Shown in pieces: positions 51,101-54,011 of a DNA stretch of 64,000 nucleotides. Every line of letters starts with the position of its first letter. The stretch's first letter is position 1. The notes under the pieces are model-generated. The model did not search any database and was not told the DNA's origin. It saw only the letters and a program-made list of their open reading frames with translations. Both the position numbers and the translations under genes were made by a program. Source of the DNA: Xiphydria camelus (taxonomy: Eukaryota > Arthropoda > Insecta > Hymenoptera > Xiphydriidae); contig OY783197.1 of the NCBI GenBank assembly GCA_963678675.1, forward strand, positions 3,072,400-3,136,399, written 5' to 3'.

Positions 51101-54011
51101 TGGCTCCTCTACACGTTGGCCAATGCGCTCGCCAATGCGTTGGCCAGCGTGCTCGCCAATGCACTGGCAAGGACATTGGAAACTCCTCTACACGCTGGCC
51201 AATGCGCTCGCCAATGCGTCCGCCAATACGCTGGCCAGCGCGCTGGCCAATGCACTGGCAAGGACATGGAATTCAGTTTATTTTTACACAGGCCAATATG
51301 AACAACTGCACTGCAACAATTTGAAGCCGCAAAATTGGCAAATAAATAATATATTTGTCACTTTAATTGTTGACAAACCCTTGATCCTTATCGTACAAAT
51401 ATAAATAATTTTATTACTAAATTCTTTTAACAGACCTATAAAGTAGTCCTATAGCTTTTGCGGAGTTTACATAGATCGCATACATCTTTAACACATCGGT
51501 GTTAAATTGAGTATAATTTTGCGTTCTAAAACACTGACTTGATCCTGCTATTACTGAAAATTGAATTACGTACAGTCTCTCAGAAGTATTAAAATCAGTG
51601 CCATTTTAATATGGACATGAACACTTCTTTTAAATCGAACATACTGCTAGTGCAATGAAAATTAGCAGTGTCTCCAAAATGTCAAAATGAATATACAAAT
51701 TTCGCCTCGGGTGCGACAGCTATTCACATACTAGGCCAATGCGGCCAACGTGTGGACGCGACACCAACGTCCGCCAGCTCCAAAGCCAACGCCTTTGATC
51801 TGTCTTCAAAAACCGACACCACGACGGATCGGTCGCCAACGCTTGGCCCAGCTCCGCCAACGCTGGTGCCATGCCGCCAATATCACCAATAGCCCCGTCT
51901 ACACGCTGGCCAATGTGCATTGGCCAGCGTGCTTGCCAATGCATTGGCCAACGTGTAGAGGGGCCTTTAAACGATCCTCTATCTCTATCTCTCTCACCCT
52001 CCCCACCCGCATGTTCCGGGAAGAAAAAGAAGAAACCCCGGAGTTTTTCCCATGAGCATTTGTTCCCTCGCGCATTTGCGGGAGCGAAGAGAGGCGGCCG
52101 TCGAATAAACGGGGTCGTCGCGACCGAAATAAAGAGAGTCCGTTGGCGACTGAGGTCGGGAACCTTGACAGCGCGGACCATAAATAAAGCGATCTTCTCG
52201 CAAAGACTGCACATCACGTGCGCGCGAAATTAATCCCATATGGGAACAGATATCTGTTCGGCGAGCTACACCAAGAAACTCGGTAGAGTTTCGCGCCGAA
52301 TGCAATGCGTGAAACAGCCAGTTTCTTTCTACGTAGTGAAATTTCCTATGAGGATTCAGTAAAAACATAAATAAATATCTTAATTCCTAAAGATTATTAA
52401 GAATTCGCCGTTCCAACGCCTAATCGATTGGCCTTATTAAAATATATCATAGATTTTCATACATTCTCATAGAAATATTGTAAAAATCTCAGAATCTCTC
52501 ACATTTTTACCCACTGGTAAAAATCTTAGAGCGATGAATAAGAATTTATTAGATTTTACGTATACCTATCTGTAGAAATAAATAAAATCTTTTAAGGATC
52601 TATTAGTAATTACAAATAGAACAGAGGAAATATTTATATTTACATTATATAGGTATTCATTTTATTTATTTATATTTTCATGTTTTATATGGAATTTTAC
52701 TTGTTTTTACAGATACATATGGATAAAATTTGGGAAATCCTTATTAATCATCTCACGTATACGTAGAATCCAATGAATTCCTATTTATCCTTCTCAAACT
52801 TTTTTAGTGGATATTTGAAATTACTGTGTTGAAAGCACATCAGATTTCAAAAAATCCCGTAGATTCCCATAGACAATTCGGTTTTTAAACAATTTTTATT
52901 TATCGCAGATTCAAAATATGTGGACACAATTATTTACCTCGTGGTTTTTTATTTCAAATTTTCGGCCTTATTTAAGCTGGAAAAAACGACATTTAAAAAT
53001 GCAAAGTATATCCCTCTCGCACTCGTTACTTAGCATAAGTGCATCTCTGGCGTTTCGATGACGTCACAATATTTTAGAGAGAAACGCTTTTATAACTGCG
53101 AATAACTTTTTTTCAGATCTTCTTTTTCGTGTGATATGAAATATGTATGCAGATTACAAGTTAAATTTAAAAATATGAATATTTTTTTTATTTAAAGACC
53201 GAATTTCTATGGGGGAATTCGGTATGCTTTTGACAGAGTAATTCCAGATATCCACTAGAAAAGTTTGAAAAGGACGAATAGGAATTCACTATGGATTCCA
53301 TGTGAATTTGAGACATAGGAATTTAATGCATTTTTACATGTACCTATGAGCAAAAACAAGTAAAATCCCATAAAAATAATAAAGACCTCTGCATACAGTT
53401 TCATTCGTAATTTTAACAGAACCTTACGAGATTTTATTTGTTTCCACAGATACACGTAGAATCTAATACATTCCTATTCTTCAATCCCAGATTTTTATTA
53501 CCGGGTATCTGGAATTGCTGTGTCAGAAGAACACTAAATTCCCACGGGGATTCTATGGGATTTTTACAAGTTTTCAATGAGAATCTAGATTTCTTCAATA
53601 CGGATATCACTTCCAGCGATGCGCGATCACGATGAGGGTGTCATTGAACACGTTGAAAAATCGAAACTGAAAAAAAAATCAGCGCAATACCGAGCGTCTC
53701 GACGATTCCAGAGCAAGAGGCCTCCGCGCTCCGTCGGGCCGCGTTGCGCAATCTCGCGGTTTCGCGAATTGCGCGACGGCCCGCACGTTCGCGCGTCTTC
53801 CCTCCTCACCCGAAAAACCCCCGAAAAAAAACTCTCAAACCGCGCGTCGCCGTCGCAGCAACCCGCGACGCGTCGTCGGAGTATCCGACTCACCGAACAA
53901 TCTGTCGGGCTCCAGGCCCGAGTCCTTGTCCAGGCCGCAGATCACGAAGTAATCCGCGAACCGCGTCGGATGTTGCTCCGGTCCCCGCATCACTTCCGCA
54001 CCCCCGTTCAT
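5977..54011 (-). CDS. DENND5: DENND5 (Rab6-interacting protein 1-like) DENN-domain Rab guanine nucleotide exchange factor, 18 coding exons
   Basis: Exons in transcript order: 54011-53894, 34705-34596, 23540-23320, 23237-23043, 20875-20404, 18534-18398, 18222-18128, 17250-17075, 16444-16233, 16120-15914, 14460-14286, 14180-13916, 9943-9679, 9596-9329, 7197-6885, 6822-6646, 6490-6280, 6166-5977. All have GT/AG borders, all junctions are in phase, and the sum is 3807 nt: 1268 residues plus stop (human DENND5A is about 1290). Residues 18-372 hold the uDENN and cDENN blocks ([12 protein letters not shown] at 17-28; [13 protein letters not shown] from 332), followed by dDENN (to about 640), RUN1 (about 690-880), PLAT (about 915-1045) and RUN2 (about 1070-1240). 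Family members activate Rab GTPases (Rab39, Rab6 partner) on Golgi/endosomal membranes. Start: the ATG at 54011 precedes the conserved block; an in-frame ATG at 54050 is an alternative. Introns 1 (19.2 kb) and 2 (11 kb) are large and repeat-rich. Confidence 0.95.
6280..6490 (-). CDS. DENND5: DENND5 coding exon 17 (RUN2)
   Basis: Follows ccttacag and precedes gtaaatga. It encodes [20 protein letters not shown] then QLFVCLAAR, conserved in RUN2. Residues 1136-1206. Confidence 0.93.
6553..6603. mobile_element. Family D end fragment
   Basis: About 50 bases ending gggacgagcccatt match the right end of the family D copy at 4724-5348 nearly base for base. The rest is absent, so this is a solo-end or truncated relic in DENND5 intron 16. 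Confidence 0.7.
6646..6822 (-). CDS. DENND5: DENND5 coding exon 16 (RUN2)
   Basis: Follows catctttcag and precedes gtaagtcg. It encodes [30 protein letters not shown] and NFYVWDYL, the RUN2 start. The acceptor is fixed by matching GEAVNAIV to the family. Residues 1077-1135. Confidence 0.95.
6885..7197 (-). CDS. DENND5: DENND5 coding exon 15 (PLAT)
   Basis: Follows ctttcag and precedes gtacgtgc. It encodes [20 protein letters not shown] and [20 protein letters not shown], the PLAT core. It is separated from exon 16 by an intron of only 62 bp (6823-6884). Residues 973-1076. Confidence 0.95.
8200..8768. mobile_element. MITE family A, diverged copy
   Basis: Begins caggtctcacag, ends cactgtgaggccta and is flanked by a perfect 6-bp duplication CGATTT (8194-8199 and 8769-8774). 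The interior is more diverged than in other copies, so this is an older insertion. Confidence 0.8.
8950..9240. repeat. Inverted-repeat (foldback) element
   Basis: The left arm (aaagtacggaatttggaaca, then catagtatggcgta) reappears as its complement on the right (tatgacgccatactata, then ccaaattccgtactttt). The arms are about 50-60 bases around an AT-rich centre, as in a MITE. Confidence 0.75.
9329..9596 (-). CDS. DENND5: DENND5 coding exon 14 (start of PLAT)
   Basis: Follows attgcag and precedes gtaagtat. It encodes [30 protein letters not shown] and the first PLAT strands. Residues 883-972. Confidence 0.95.
9679..9943 (-). CDS. DENND5: DENND5 coding exon 13 (end of RUN1)
   Basis: Precedes gtatatcc. 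It encodes [20 protein letters not shown] then [17 protein letters not shown], the conserved RUN1 end. The 5' border (after ataaag at 9943) is less certain than the others, but it is the one that restores phase with exon 12. Confidence 0.88.
10210..10540. repeat. AGATCT-rich degenerate repeat
   Basis: The word agatcta/tagatct occurs more than ten times in about 330 bases on both strands, with irregular spacing. It looks like a degenerate simple repeat or transposon interior. Confidence 0.55.
11294..12175. mobile_element. Tc1/mariner-like non-autonomous element, copy 1
   Basis: The left end tactgtaaaatccgcttaat and the right end ttaagtgagttttactgta are complementary with few mismatches. The same terminal pattern bounds 58912-59338. 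TA dinucleotides at both borders fit a Tc1/mariner-type target. No transposase frame is visible. Confidence 0.65.
12621..13204. mobile_element. MITE family A, copy 2
   Basis: Begins caggcttcacagcccctatt and ends cacactgtgaagcctg, 584 bp. Flanks aaataa and aaaaaa fit a 6-bp duplication with one mismatch. The interior is closely similar to the copies at 2432, 14861 and 38151. Confidence 0.85.
13916..14180 (-). CDS. DENND5: DENND5 coding exon 12 (RUN1)
   Basis: Follows cacaaag and precedes gtgagtat. It encodes [19 protein letters not shown] and [20 protein letters not shown] then [10 protein letters not shown], diagnostic RUN1 motifs. Residues 707-795. Confidence 0.96.
14286..14460 (-). CDS. 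DENND5: DENND5 coding exon 11 (start of RUN1)
   Basis: Follows catccccag and precedes gtatttaa. It encodes [11 protein letters not shown] and [20 protein letters not shown], the start of RUN1. The acceptor could be three bases further in (CAG repeat), changing one residue. Residues 648-706. Confidence 0.9.
14672..15638. mobile_element. Family F element (GTGGCTGCA ends) interrupted by a family A copy
   Basis: The left end gtggctgcaaag and right end gttagccacccc match the ends of elements at 42131-43314 and 56424-57251. The interior shares cgatgggacacacgtgcgct with those copies. A complete family A copy sits inside, so family F inserted first. Confidence 0.7.
14861..15424. mobile_element. MITE family A, copy 3, nested in family F
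   Basis: Begins caggcttcacagcgcc and ends cacactgtgaagcctg, 564 bp, with a perfect 6-bp duplication TAATGT (14855-14860 and 15425-15430). It lies within the family F element at 14672-15638. Confidence 0.88.
15914..16120 (-). CDS. DENND5: DENND5 coding exon 10
   Basis: Follows atttcag and precedes gtgcgttt. The in-phase frame ([39 protein letters not shown]) has a family-like heptad and proline pattern. Two other open frames across the same bases are shadows. Residues 579-648. Confidence 0.88.
16233..16444 (-). CDS. DENND5: DENND5 coding exon 9 (dDENN)
   Basis: Follows tcaacag and precedes gtgagttt. It encodes [20 protein letters not shown] and [17 protein letters not shown], the strongest dDENN motif. 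Residues 509-579. Confidence 0.95.
17075..17250 (-). CDS. DENND5: DENND5 coding exon 8 (dDENN start)
   Basis: Follows ctgtttag and precedes gtacgtgc. It encodes [20 protein letters not shown] and [19 protein letters not shown]. Residues 450-508. Confidence 0.95.
17697..17962. repeat. Foldback MITE
   Basis: The left arm (acagaaaaaaagaattaac, tagatctactaaaaatta) pairs with the right arm (attttcagtagatccaact, aattctttttctctccgcg). About 265 bp in total, with further inner symmetry (ggtcgcaaggaatta versus taattacttgcgacc). Confidence 0.7.
18128..18222 (-). CDS. DENND5: DENND5 coding exon 7
   Basis: 95 bp, follows gcgtag and precedes gtcagcat. It encodes SLHDVLDWD and [17 protein letters not shown], matching the linker before dDENN. 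Residues 418-449. Confidence 0.92.
18398..18534 (-). CDS. DENND5: DENND5 coding exon 6
   Basis: Follows cggcag and precedes gtacgcat. It encodes [20 protein letters not shown] and [11 protein letters not shown], a conserved cDENN stretch. Residues 373-418. Confidence 0.93.
19060..19190. mobile_element. MITE family C fragment
   Basis: The sequence from tcaagcctatcaaatatttt to attatttctctcagtg matches one half of the family C copy at 37353-37651. It is truncated on the left. Confidence 0.6.
19740..20300. repeat. Dispersed repeat with tataggattt-type words
   Basis: Phrases such as gaaaaagcctatagatcc, aaaatcctataggaatccc and ggcaaagattttattcgttt recur at 47995-48070, 48850-49025 and 52430-53600. 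It is AT-rich and non-coding, in DENND5 intron 5. Confidence 0.55.
20404..20875 (-). CDS. DENND5: DENND5 coding exon 5 (cDENN)
   Basis: The largest exon (472 bp), after gctttcag and before gtgagctt. It encodes the cDENN core: [15 protein letters not shown], the [13 protein letters not shown] helix, and [20 protein letters not shown]. Residues about 215-372. Confidence 0.97.
22324..22545. mobile_element. Palindromic MITE family B, copy 1
   Basis: The ends atatcatacgaggct and agcctcatatggtat are near-complements. The arms continue through cttactcgccaggaaag and ctttcatagcgagtaag for about 60-80 bases. Copies lie at 35152-35348 and 38890-39118. Confidence 0.8.
22660..22795. repeat. Hairpin MITE
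   Basis: Left arm attatgagtattactactct, tagcttccgggtg; right arm cacctggaagctaaaagtag, taatactcataat. Each arm is about 50-60 bases around a short centre. No coding capacity. Confidence 0.75.
23043..23237 (-). CDS. DENND5: DENND5 coding exon 4
   Basis: Follows tttgcag and precedes gtgagtc. It encodes SLPRHFKL and [20 protein letters not shown], the end of uDENN and start of cDENN. Residues about 150-215. Confidence 0.94.
23320..23540 (-). CDS. DENND5: DENND5 coding exon 3 (uDENN core)
   Basis: Follows tcctttcag and precedes gtaagtcg. It encodes [30 protein letters not shown] and [12 protein letters not shown], which are strong uDENN family motifs. Residues about 76-150. Confidence 0.95.
24122..25120. 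mobile_element. Foldback element with long inverted arms
   Basis: The left arm from cagactggaccagaaatgct to about 24365 reappears as its complement from about 24880 to agcatttctgggtccggtctg. Arms are about 245 bases with scattered mismatches around an AT-rich core of about 500 bases. No coding frame and no clear target duplication. It lies about 530 bases left of the Polinton. Confidence 0.75.
25642..25647. repeat. Target site duplication of the Polinton, left copy (GAGGCG)
   Basis: GAGGCG immediately precedes the terminal AGTAGATAAGC and is repeated exactly at 33865-33870. A 6-bp duplication is the Polinton/Maverick hallmark. Confidence 0.93.
25648..26822 (+). repeat. Left terminal inverted repeat of the Polinton
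   Basis: 1175 bp complementary to 32691-33864 with a small number of substitutions (for example in the taccattggtcg region). It contains internal sub-repeats: a block with taccgacggag, aagcaaccatttt and ttttaccctgaca occurs about three times (around 25730, 26160, 26530), and gcatgctttcagg three times. Open frames inside occur in both copies and look incidental. Confidence 0.93.
26823..27178 (+). repeat. 25-bp minisatellite, about 14 units
   Basis: The unit tgaggatacaccccagatgt plus atctc repeats head-to-tail with exact 25-base spacing (for example gtatctctga at 26941, 26966, 26991). Edge units are more diverged. It starts directly at the inner border of the left inverted repeat and has no counterpart on the right side. 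Because 25 is not divisible by 3, all minus-strand frames stay open as a 25-residue repeat, which is probably incidental. Confidence 0.92.
27186..27287 (+). pseudogene. Truncated chromodomain-like fragment, copy 1 (integrase-tail relic)
   Basis: About 75 bases (27186-27260) match 28287-28358 closely and encode [16 protein letters not shown], resembling the first strand of a chromodomain. The frame then diverges and stops at 27285-27287. Polinton integrases often end in a chromodomain, so this is read as the remnant of a lost integrase gene. It is too short to be functional. Confidence 0.55.
27354..28229 (+). CDS. Acidic protein of unknown function encoded by the Polinton
   Basis: 291 residues from the first in-frame ATG. 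Residues about 1-75 are basic and helical (repeated Arg/Lys). About residues 78-113 are an extreme acidic tract with almost uninterrupted Glu, encoded by GAG/GAA repeats at 27615-27680. The C-terminal 170 residues are globular; they include [23 protein letters not shown] and a conserved-looking [20 protein letters not shown] with [14 protein letters not shown] at the end. I recall this C-terminal module from many uncharacterised arthropod and cnidarian proteins near PolB genes (perhaps the family labelled DUF8207), but cannot verify it. It converges on PolB across about 450 bp. The function is unknown; a DNA-packaging, minor virion or terminal-protein role would be speculation. Confidence 0.85.
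   Translation: MHSEIRKEKDVLRQIVKASDAIRRKHRMIKMGRERTERVMSEVFKPMVTPLEKLVRSVAPVKTEPKQEKEEPLSEEDDVSFRTITGDVEEEEEVEEEEEEEEEEEVEEEDLGKLEKKDLDTIYGVRELPGERLMIGNSPIVFERNLIRVGDVVYPNTRGLIELLLKKTPDETLVSRDDLNNYGKIILATNAHRKYYTESGLIRDSKSIKFNSIIARAIGYHAESPKRGGAGLPRYMVAESGKRVDYTYWDDPNELVDRLRLLLASQAAGNSGHSNEIISIIEELREADIIY
28242..28416 (+). pseudogene. Frame-broken chromodomain-like fragment, copy 2
   Basis: Just downstream of the acidic gene, one frame (from ATG 28268) contains [10 protein letters not shown] and stops at about 28370. A different frame from about 28350 to 28416 encodes [17 protein letters not shown], which resembles the second half of a chromodomain (KWxGxxxxxNSW). The two halves lie in different frames because of an indel near 28345, where copy 1 differs by one base. 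This looks like a decayed integrase tail. Confidence 0.6.
28407..28425. terminator. Back-to-back polyadenylation signals between the two Polinton genes
   Basis: AATAAA on the plus strand at 28407-28412 and AATAAA on the minus strand (28425-28420) lie between the convergent acidic gene and PolB. The minus signal is about 250 bases past the PolB stop. Confidence 0.55.
28674..32429 (-). CDS. Protein-primed family B DNA polymerase of the Polinton
   Basis: An uninterrupted 1251-residue frame starting at ATG 32429. It has the exonuclease motifs ADFE (Exo I, D450/E452), HNLSGYD (Exo II, N589-D594) and YLKTDVLL (Exo III, D743), and the polymerase motifs YYDVNNLYG (A, D839), [10 protein letters not shown] (B, K981) and YTDTDS (C, 1084-1087). 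This is the DNA_pol_B_2 arrangement of adenovirus, Polinton and linear-plasmid enzymes that copy linear DNA from a terminal protein. Between Exo I and Exo II lies a Cys/His cluster (CHIC at 542-545, DHCH at 557-560, C573-N574) like a recombination endonuclease VII zinc site. All catalytic residues are present. The last 35 or so residues look unlike the family and may read through former non-coding sequence. Overlapping open frames on the plus strand are shadows. Confidence 0.95.
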   Translation of the reverse strand: MSSEQCKDIVNTHREAFELIARKSVDPINITRWIRQGVKSLRLLGRLMRREGTSVAGKQRYLAAIRQVKSYNRKLNSLLVRGGRLDQRGQRRVSWEDLQSAFDGRIRTGVIVNLRNLDPTAFLQDALALFTPRIKNALKRENALKVNAVLEGEYSIFKNDEEIVELKTFATKNVPILQTTDLRQWFIENVRDPILRQMEEFQERDSGWTLRVVINLTVNVNRYNPMRGSSYLELPGFIKRKEACVNVQNTDDQCFKWALLSALHPVDRRDHPNRVSKYKPYENEMNFAGIDFPVTPREVPKFEKQNELSINIYVLLKRKEKFSVAPIHVTSHKKTKHVNLLMIQDRYVDEESNEEEEVNEDDETHTNYHYVWIKDLSRLVSAQLSRTKVKKYICDRCLHYFLSTEKLEAHEVDCVQVNRCKVKMPAPMHSTLKFKNFNFKERVPFVVYADFECLLKNVDLQQTSKTRVCQVHEPFSVGYYVRCSYDHTLSRYNSFRGPKPAEWFACEISELVEQVEGVLEHTVPMEPLTEEQERAFHSAEKCHICGESLLDVKRVQDHCHLTGRYRGAAHQDCNLNYQDSRTIPVVFHNLSGYDSHLIIKEICTCFDGRIDLLPLNMERYVSFTKHLKGSDIALRFIDSFRFMASSLEKLASYLAEAPITKSQFPQIRAEQFALLRRKGVFPYEFLDAWDKLDATELPTQQQFHSRLNGCGISDEDYEHAQRVWREFNVGTLGEYADLYLKTDVLLLADVFENFRDNCIEAYGLDPAHYYTTPGLTWDAMLKYTAIELQLLTDIDMLMFVERGIRGGVSQCSNRYARANNAYMRDYNPEEETKYLMYYDVNNLYGWAMTQHLPYGGFEWVENLNDDFQWNVPDDSPIGYILEVDLDYPEAIHDAHRDLPLCPEQMKPPGSKESKLLTTLYSKSRYVIHYRNLRQALEHGLQLTNIHRALKFDQSPWLKSYIDLNSGMRKRARNEFEKNLFKLMNNAVFGKTMENVRKRVDVKLVTKWKGRYGAEALVAKPNFHSRAVFAENLVAVQLNKIEVLLNKPIYVGFCVLDLSKTCVYEFHYDFMIPTFESNCKLLYTDTDSLIYEVRGGDVYDVMKRHIGLFDTSDYPSENAFEMPLVNKKVVGLMKDECNGQIMTEFVGLRSKMYSVRVNGEDRMKKAKGVKTSVLTRTIDFEDYVACLRQNTTQYRSQYLFRSRLHEVQTVQQTKLALSPHDDKRCLQPDTTDTLPWGHCRITDVNMDVDVLI
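32430..32690. promoter_or_regulatory. Probable PolB 5' leader/promoter, inside the right inverted repeat
   Basis: The 261 bases between the PolB ATG and the right inverted repeat hold no frame. The segment is unique to the right side and must contain or adjoin the PolB promoter. No specific motif could be assigned. Confidence 0.4.
32691..33864 (-). repeat. Right terminal inverted repeat of the Polinton
   Basis: 1174 bp, the complement of 25648-26822, beginning internally at tgcacgcgcgtacctcttta and ending at tagcttatctact. It carries the same sub-repeats in reverse order. Confidence 0.93.
33865..33870. repeat. Target site duplication of the Polinton, right copy (GAGGCG)
   Basis: GAGGCG directly follows the terminal CTACT and matches 25642-25647 exactly. 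Confidence 0.93.
33871..34200. repeat. AT-rich repeat with acactgtaaaaaattg start
   Basis: Short words (gtaaattt, tttactac, tttacaaa) recur on both strands across about 330 bases. The style matches 42700-42970, including words like tagtaaattta and ttacagtgta. Probably a degenerate foldback or MITE; the borders are unclear. Confidence 0.45.
34201..34494. mobile_element. MITE family C (CACCGAGGGAAATAAT ends), copy 1
   Basis: The left end caccgagggaaataat is the near-complement of the right end attatttctctcggtg. The 294-bp element has partly palindromic inner arms (aatcaagaacataataca versus ttcatgattcaagaaac). It ends only about 100 bases from DENND5 exon 2. Confidence 0.8.
34596..34705 (-). 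CDS. DENND5: DENND5 coding exon 2
   Basis: Follows gttgcag, precedes gtaagcg, 110 bp. It encodes [19 protein letters not shown], the segment expected between the first block and the LCLP motif of exon 3. It joins exons 1 and 3 in phase. It is isolated between intron 1 and the intron that holds the Polinton. Confidence 0.93.
34851..35549. mobile_element. MITE family A, copy 4, interrupted by family B
   Basis: Begins caggtttcacagcctctg and ends cacactgtgaagtctg. At 699 bp it is longer than other copies because a palindromic family B element sits inside at about 35152-35348. Target duplication decayed. Confidence 0.8.
35152..35348. mobile_element. Palindromic MITE family B, copy 2, nested in family A
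   Basis: Ends tataccatatgaggctaaac and gtttagtttcatttgacag, with arms through cttactcgccaggaaa. Homologous to 22324-22545 and 38890-39118. Nested in the family A copy, so it is younger than that insertion. Confidence 0.8.
35801..36305. mobile_element. Family F element, diverged copy
   Basis: Starts gggtgactgcaagaacttga and shares cgatgggacacgcatgcgct and ccaaaattccctgacatt with the other family F copies. The right end is degraded. Confidence 0.6.
36947..37306. mobile_element. Family with CTCTGCCAAATCT ends, complete copy
   Basis: The left end ctctctgccaaatctatgcg and right end cggcagagatttggcag are complementary. The inside is a mosaic of CTGCCGAA/GGCAGAG words on both strands. The same family, split by another element, lies at 61398-63551. 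Confidence 0.7.
37353..37651. mobile_element. MITE family C, copy 2
   Basis: Ends tactgagagaaataattgct and agcaattatttctcacagta are near-complements, about 299 bp. The interior (ttcttgaatcaagaacaat, gattcttgatcgaagaat) matches the copy at 34201-34494. Confidence 0.8.
38151..38736. mobile_element. MITE family A, copy 5
   Basis: Begins caggcttcacagcctcta and ends cacactgtgaagcctg, 586 bp. The flanks acgtat and acgcat fit a 6-bp duplication with one mismatch. Confidence 0.85.
38890..39118. mobile_element. Palindromic MITE family B, copy 3
   Basis: Ends atcacacatgagggtaaac and gcctctcatatggtata, with arms through cttactcgccaggaaag and ctttcctggcgagtaag. About 229 bp. Confidence 0.8.
39285..39930. 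other. GC/CpG-rich island in intron 1
   Basis: A locally GC-rich, CpG-dense block in otherwise AT-rich sequence. Open frames occur on both strands and in several frames, as expected from GC-rich random sequence. No known family is recognised. It may be a regulatory element or an alternative promoter. Confidence 0.4.
40390..41260. repeat. AT-rich dispersed repeat (ttctcagaaa type)
   Basis: Phrases such as ggatacaaaatataattcat and ttccagattcaagat recur at 57357-57450. Part of a degenerate family also seen at 1320-1850 and 57280-57830. Confidence 0.6.
41265..41720. other. GC/CpG-rich island in intron 1
   Basis: CpG-dense block between AT-rich repeats and a poly-T tract. Frames are open in several phases (41211-41705 plus) but no protein family is recognisable. 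Confidence 0.4.
41816..41832 (+). repeat. Poly-T tract
   Basis: A run of about 17 T at the end of a GC-rich block. Confidence 0.8.
42016..42044 (+). repeat. (CT)n microsatellite
   Basis: About 12 CT units with a single interruption. Confidence 0.85.
42131..43314. mobile_element. Family F element, longest copy
   Basis: The left end agggtggctgcaagaacttg and right end cctacagccacccc are partly complementary. Words near both ends (gaattccctgacttttccct; aatttccctgacattattct) match other family F copies. The interior contains a family C fragment (about 42378-42486) and a TTACAGTGTA-type repeat, so the 1184 bp is a composite. Confidence 0.65.
43330..44170. other. GC/CpG-rich island in intron 1
   Basis: A strongly CpG-rich block of about 840 bases, including a cgcgcgcgcgcg run at about 43775. 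Overlapping open frames on both strands suggest non-coding GC-rich sequence. Candidate regulatory island. Confidence 0.4.
44938..44963 (+). repeat. (GA)n microsatellite
   Basis: About 12 GA units followed by aagaac. Confidence 0.85.
45170..45470 (-). repeat. Dispersed repeat, inverted relative to 3580-3880
   Basis: Complement of the 3580-3880 repeat, with shared blocks atgaaagcttcttcc and gacagaatttcagcgat. No coding content. Confidence 0.6.
46100..46665. repeat. Foldback repeat (ttcgaataaaagtta arms)
   Basis: The left arm (ttatttctgttatttgtcat, ttcgaataaaagttattt) is complementary to the right arm (aacttttattcggaag, aataacagaaataaatat). Related arms occur at 49789-50997. Confidence 0.7.
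46935..47470. other. GC/CpG-rich island in intron 1
   Basis: A CpG-dense block with many CGCG words between AT-rich repeats. No convincing protein frame. Candidate regulatory island. Confidence 0.4.
47678..47836. repeat. Near-perfect hairpin
   Basis: Left arm aatgatgaaaactgcaattt, attacatttcgtgagggtaa; right arm ttaccctcacgaaatgtaat, aaattgcatttttcatcatt. Arms of about 50 bases are almost perfectly complementary around a loop of about 55 bases. In a transcript this would form a strong stem. Confidence 0.85.
48779..48839. mobile_element. MITE family A end fragment
   Basis: About 60 bases ending cacactgcgaagtctg match the right end of family A. The rest is missing. Confidence 0.7.
49060..49620. 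other. GC-rich island in intron 1
   Basis: Moderately GC-rich with open frames on both strands. The 187-codon minus frame (49004-49567) has no recognisable motif. Unexplained. Confidence 0.35.
49789..50997. mobile_element. Foldback element with ACAGGGTGT/ACACCCAGT ends
   Basis: The left border acagggtgtacatttgcc and right border gataatgcgacacccagt carry short complementary ends. Inside, several alternating inverted copies of a block of about 250 bases occur (ttcgaataaaagttatttgg; tgataagacgcgttatc; tcgtcgaggcgaac), also seen at 46100-46665. No coding frame. Confidence 0.65.
51101..51964. mobile_element. Element with TGGCCAATGC-rich inverted ends
   Basis: The left end tggctcctctacacgttggc and right end gccaacgtgtagaggggcc are complementary. 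Both termini carry arrays of ggccaatgcgctcgccaatg-like sub-repeats (about 51110-51265 and 51900-51950). The 864-bp element has an AT-rich, non-coding centre. Confidence 0.75.
52430..53600. repeat. Dispersed AT-rich repeat (tagattttcata type)
   Basis: Recurrent words (aaaatcccataaa, tcctattcttc, gaattgctgtgtcag) shared with 19740-20300 and 48850-49025. Several overlapping degenerate copies; borders cannot be defined by eye. Confidence 0.5.
53894..54011 (-). CDS. DENND5: DENND5 coding exon 1
   Basis: Residues 1-39 plus one base. It encodes the conserved [12 protein letters not shown] start of the uDENN block and ends before gtgagtcgg. An upstream in-frame ATG at 54050 would add 13 residues. 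The exon sits in a CpG-rich island. Confidence 0.88.

Larger units (their letters stand above)
34706..53893. other. DENND5 intron 1 (19.2 kb)
   Basis: It separates coding exon 1 from exon 2. The content is almost entirely repeats plus several GC/CpG-rich islands (listed separately). No further coding exon is needed, because exons 1 and 2 join in phase. Non-coding first exons or enhancers cannot be excluded. Confidence 0.75.
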
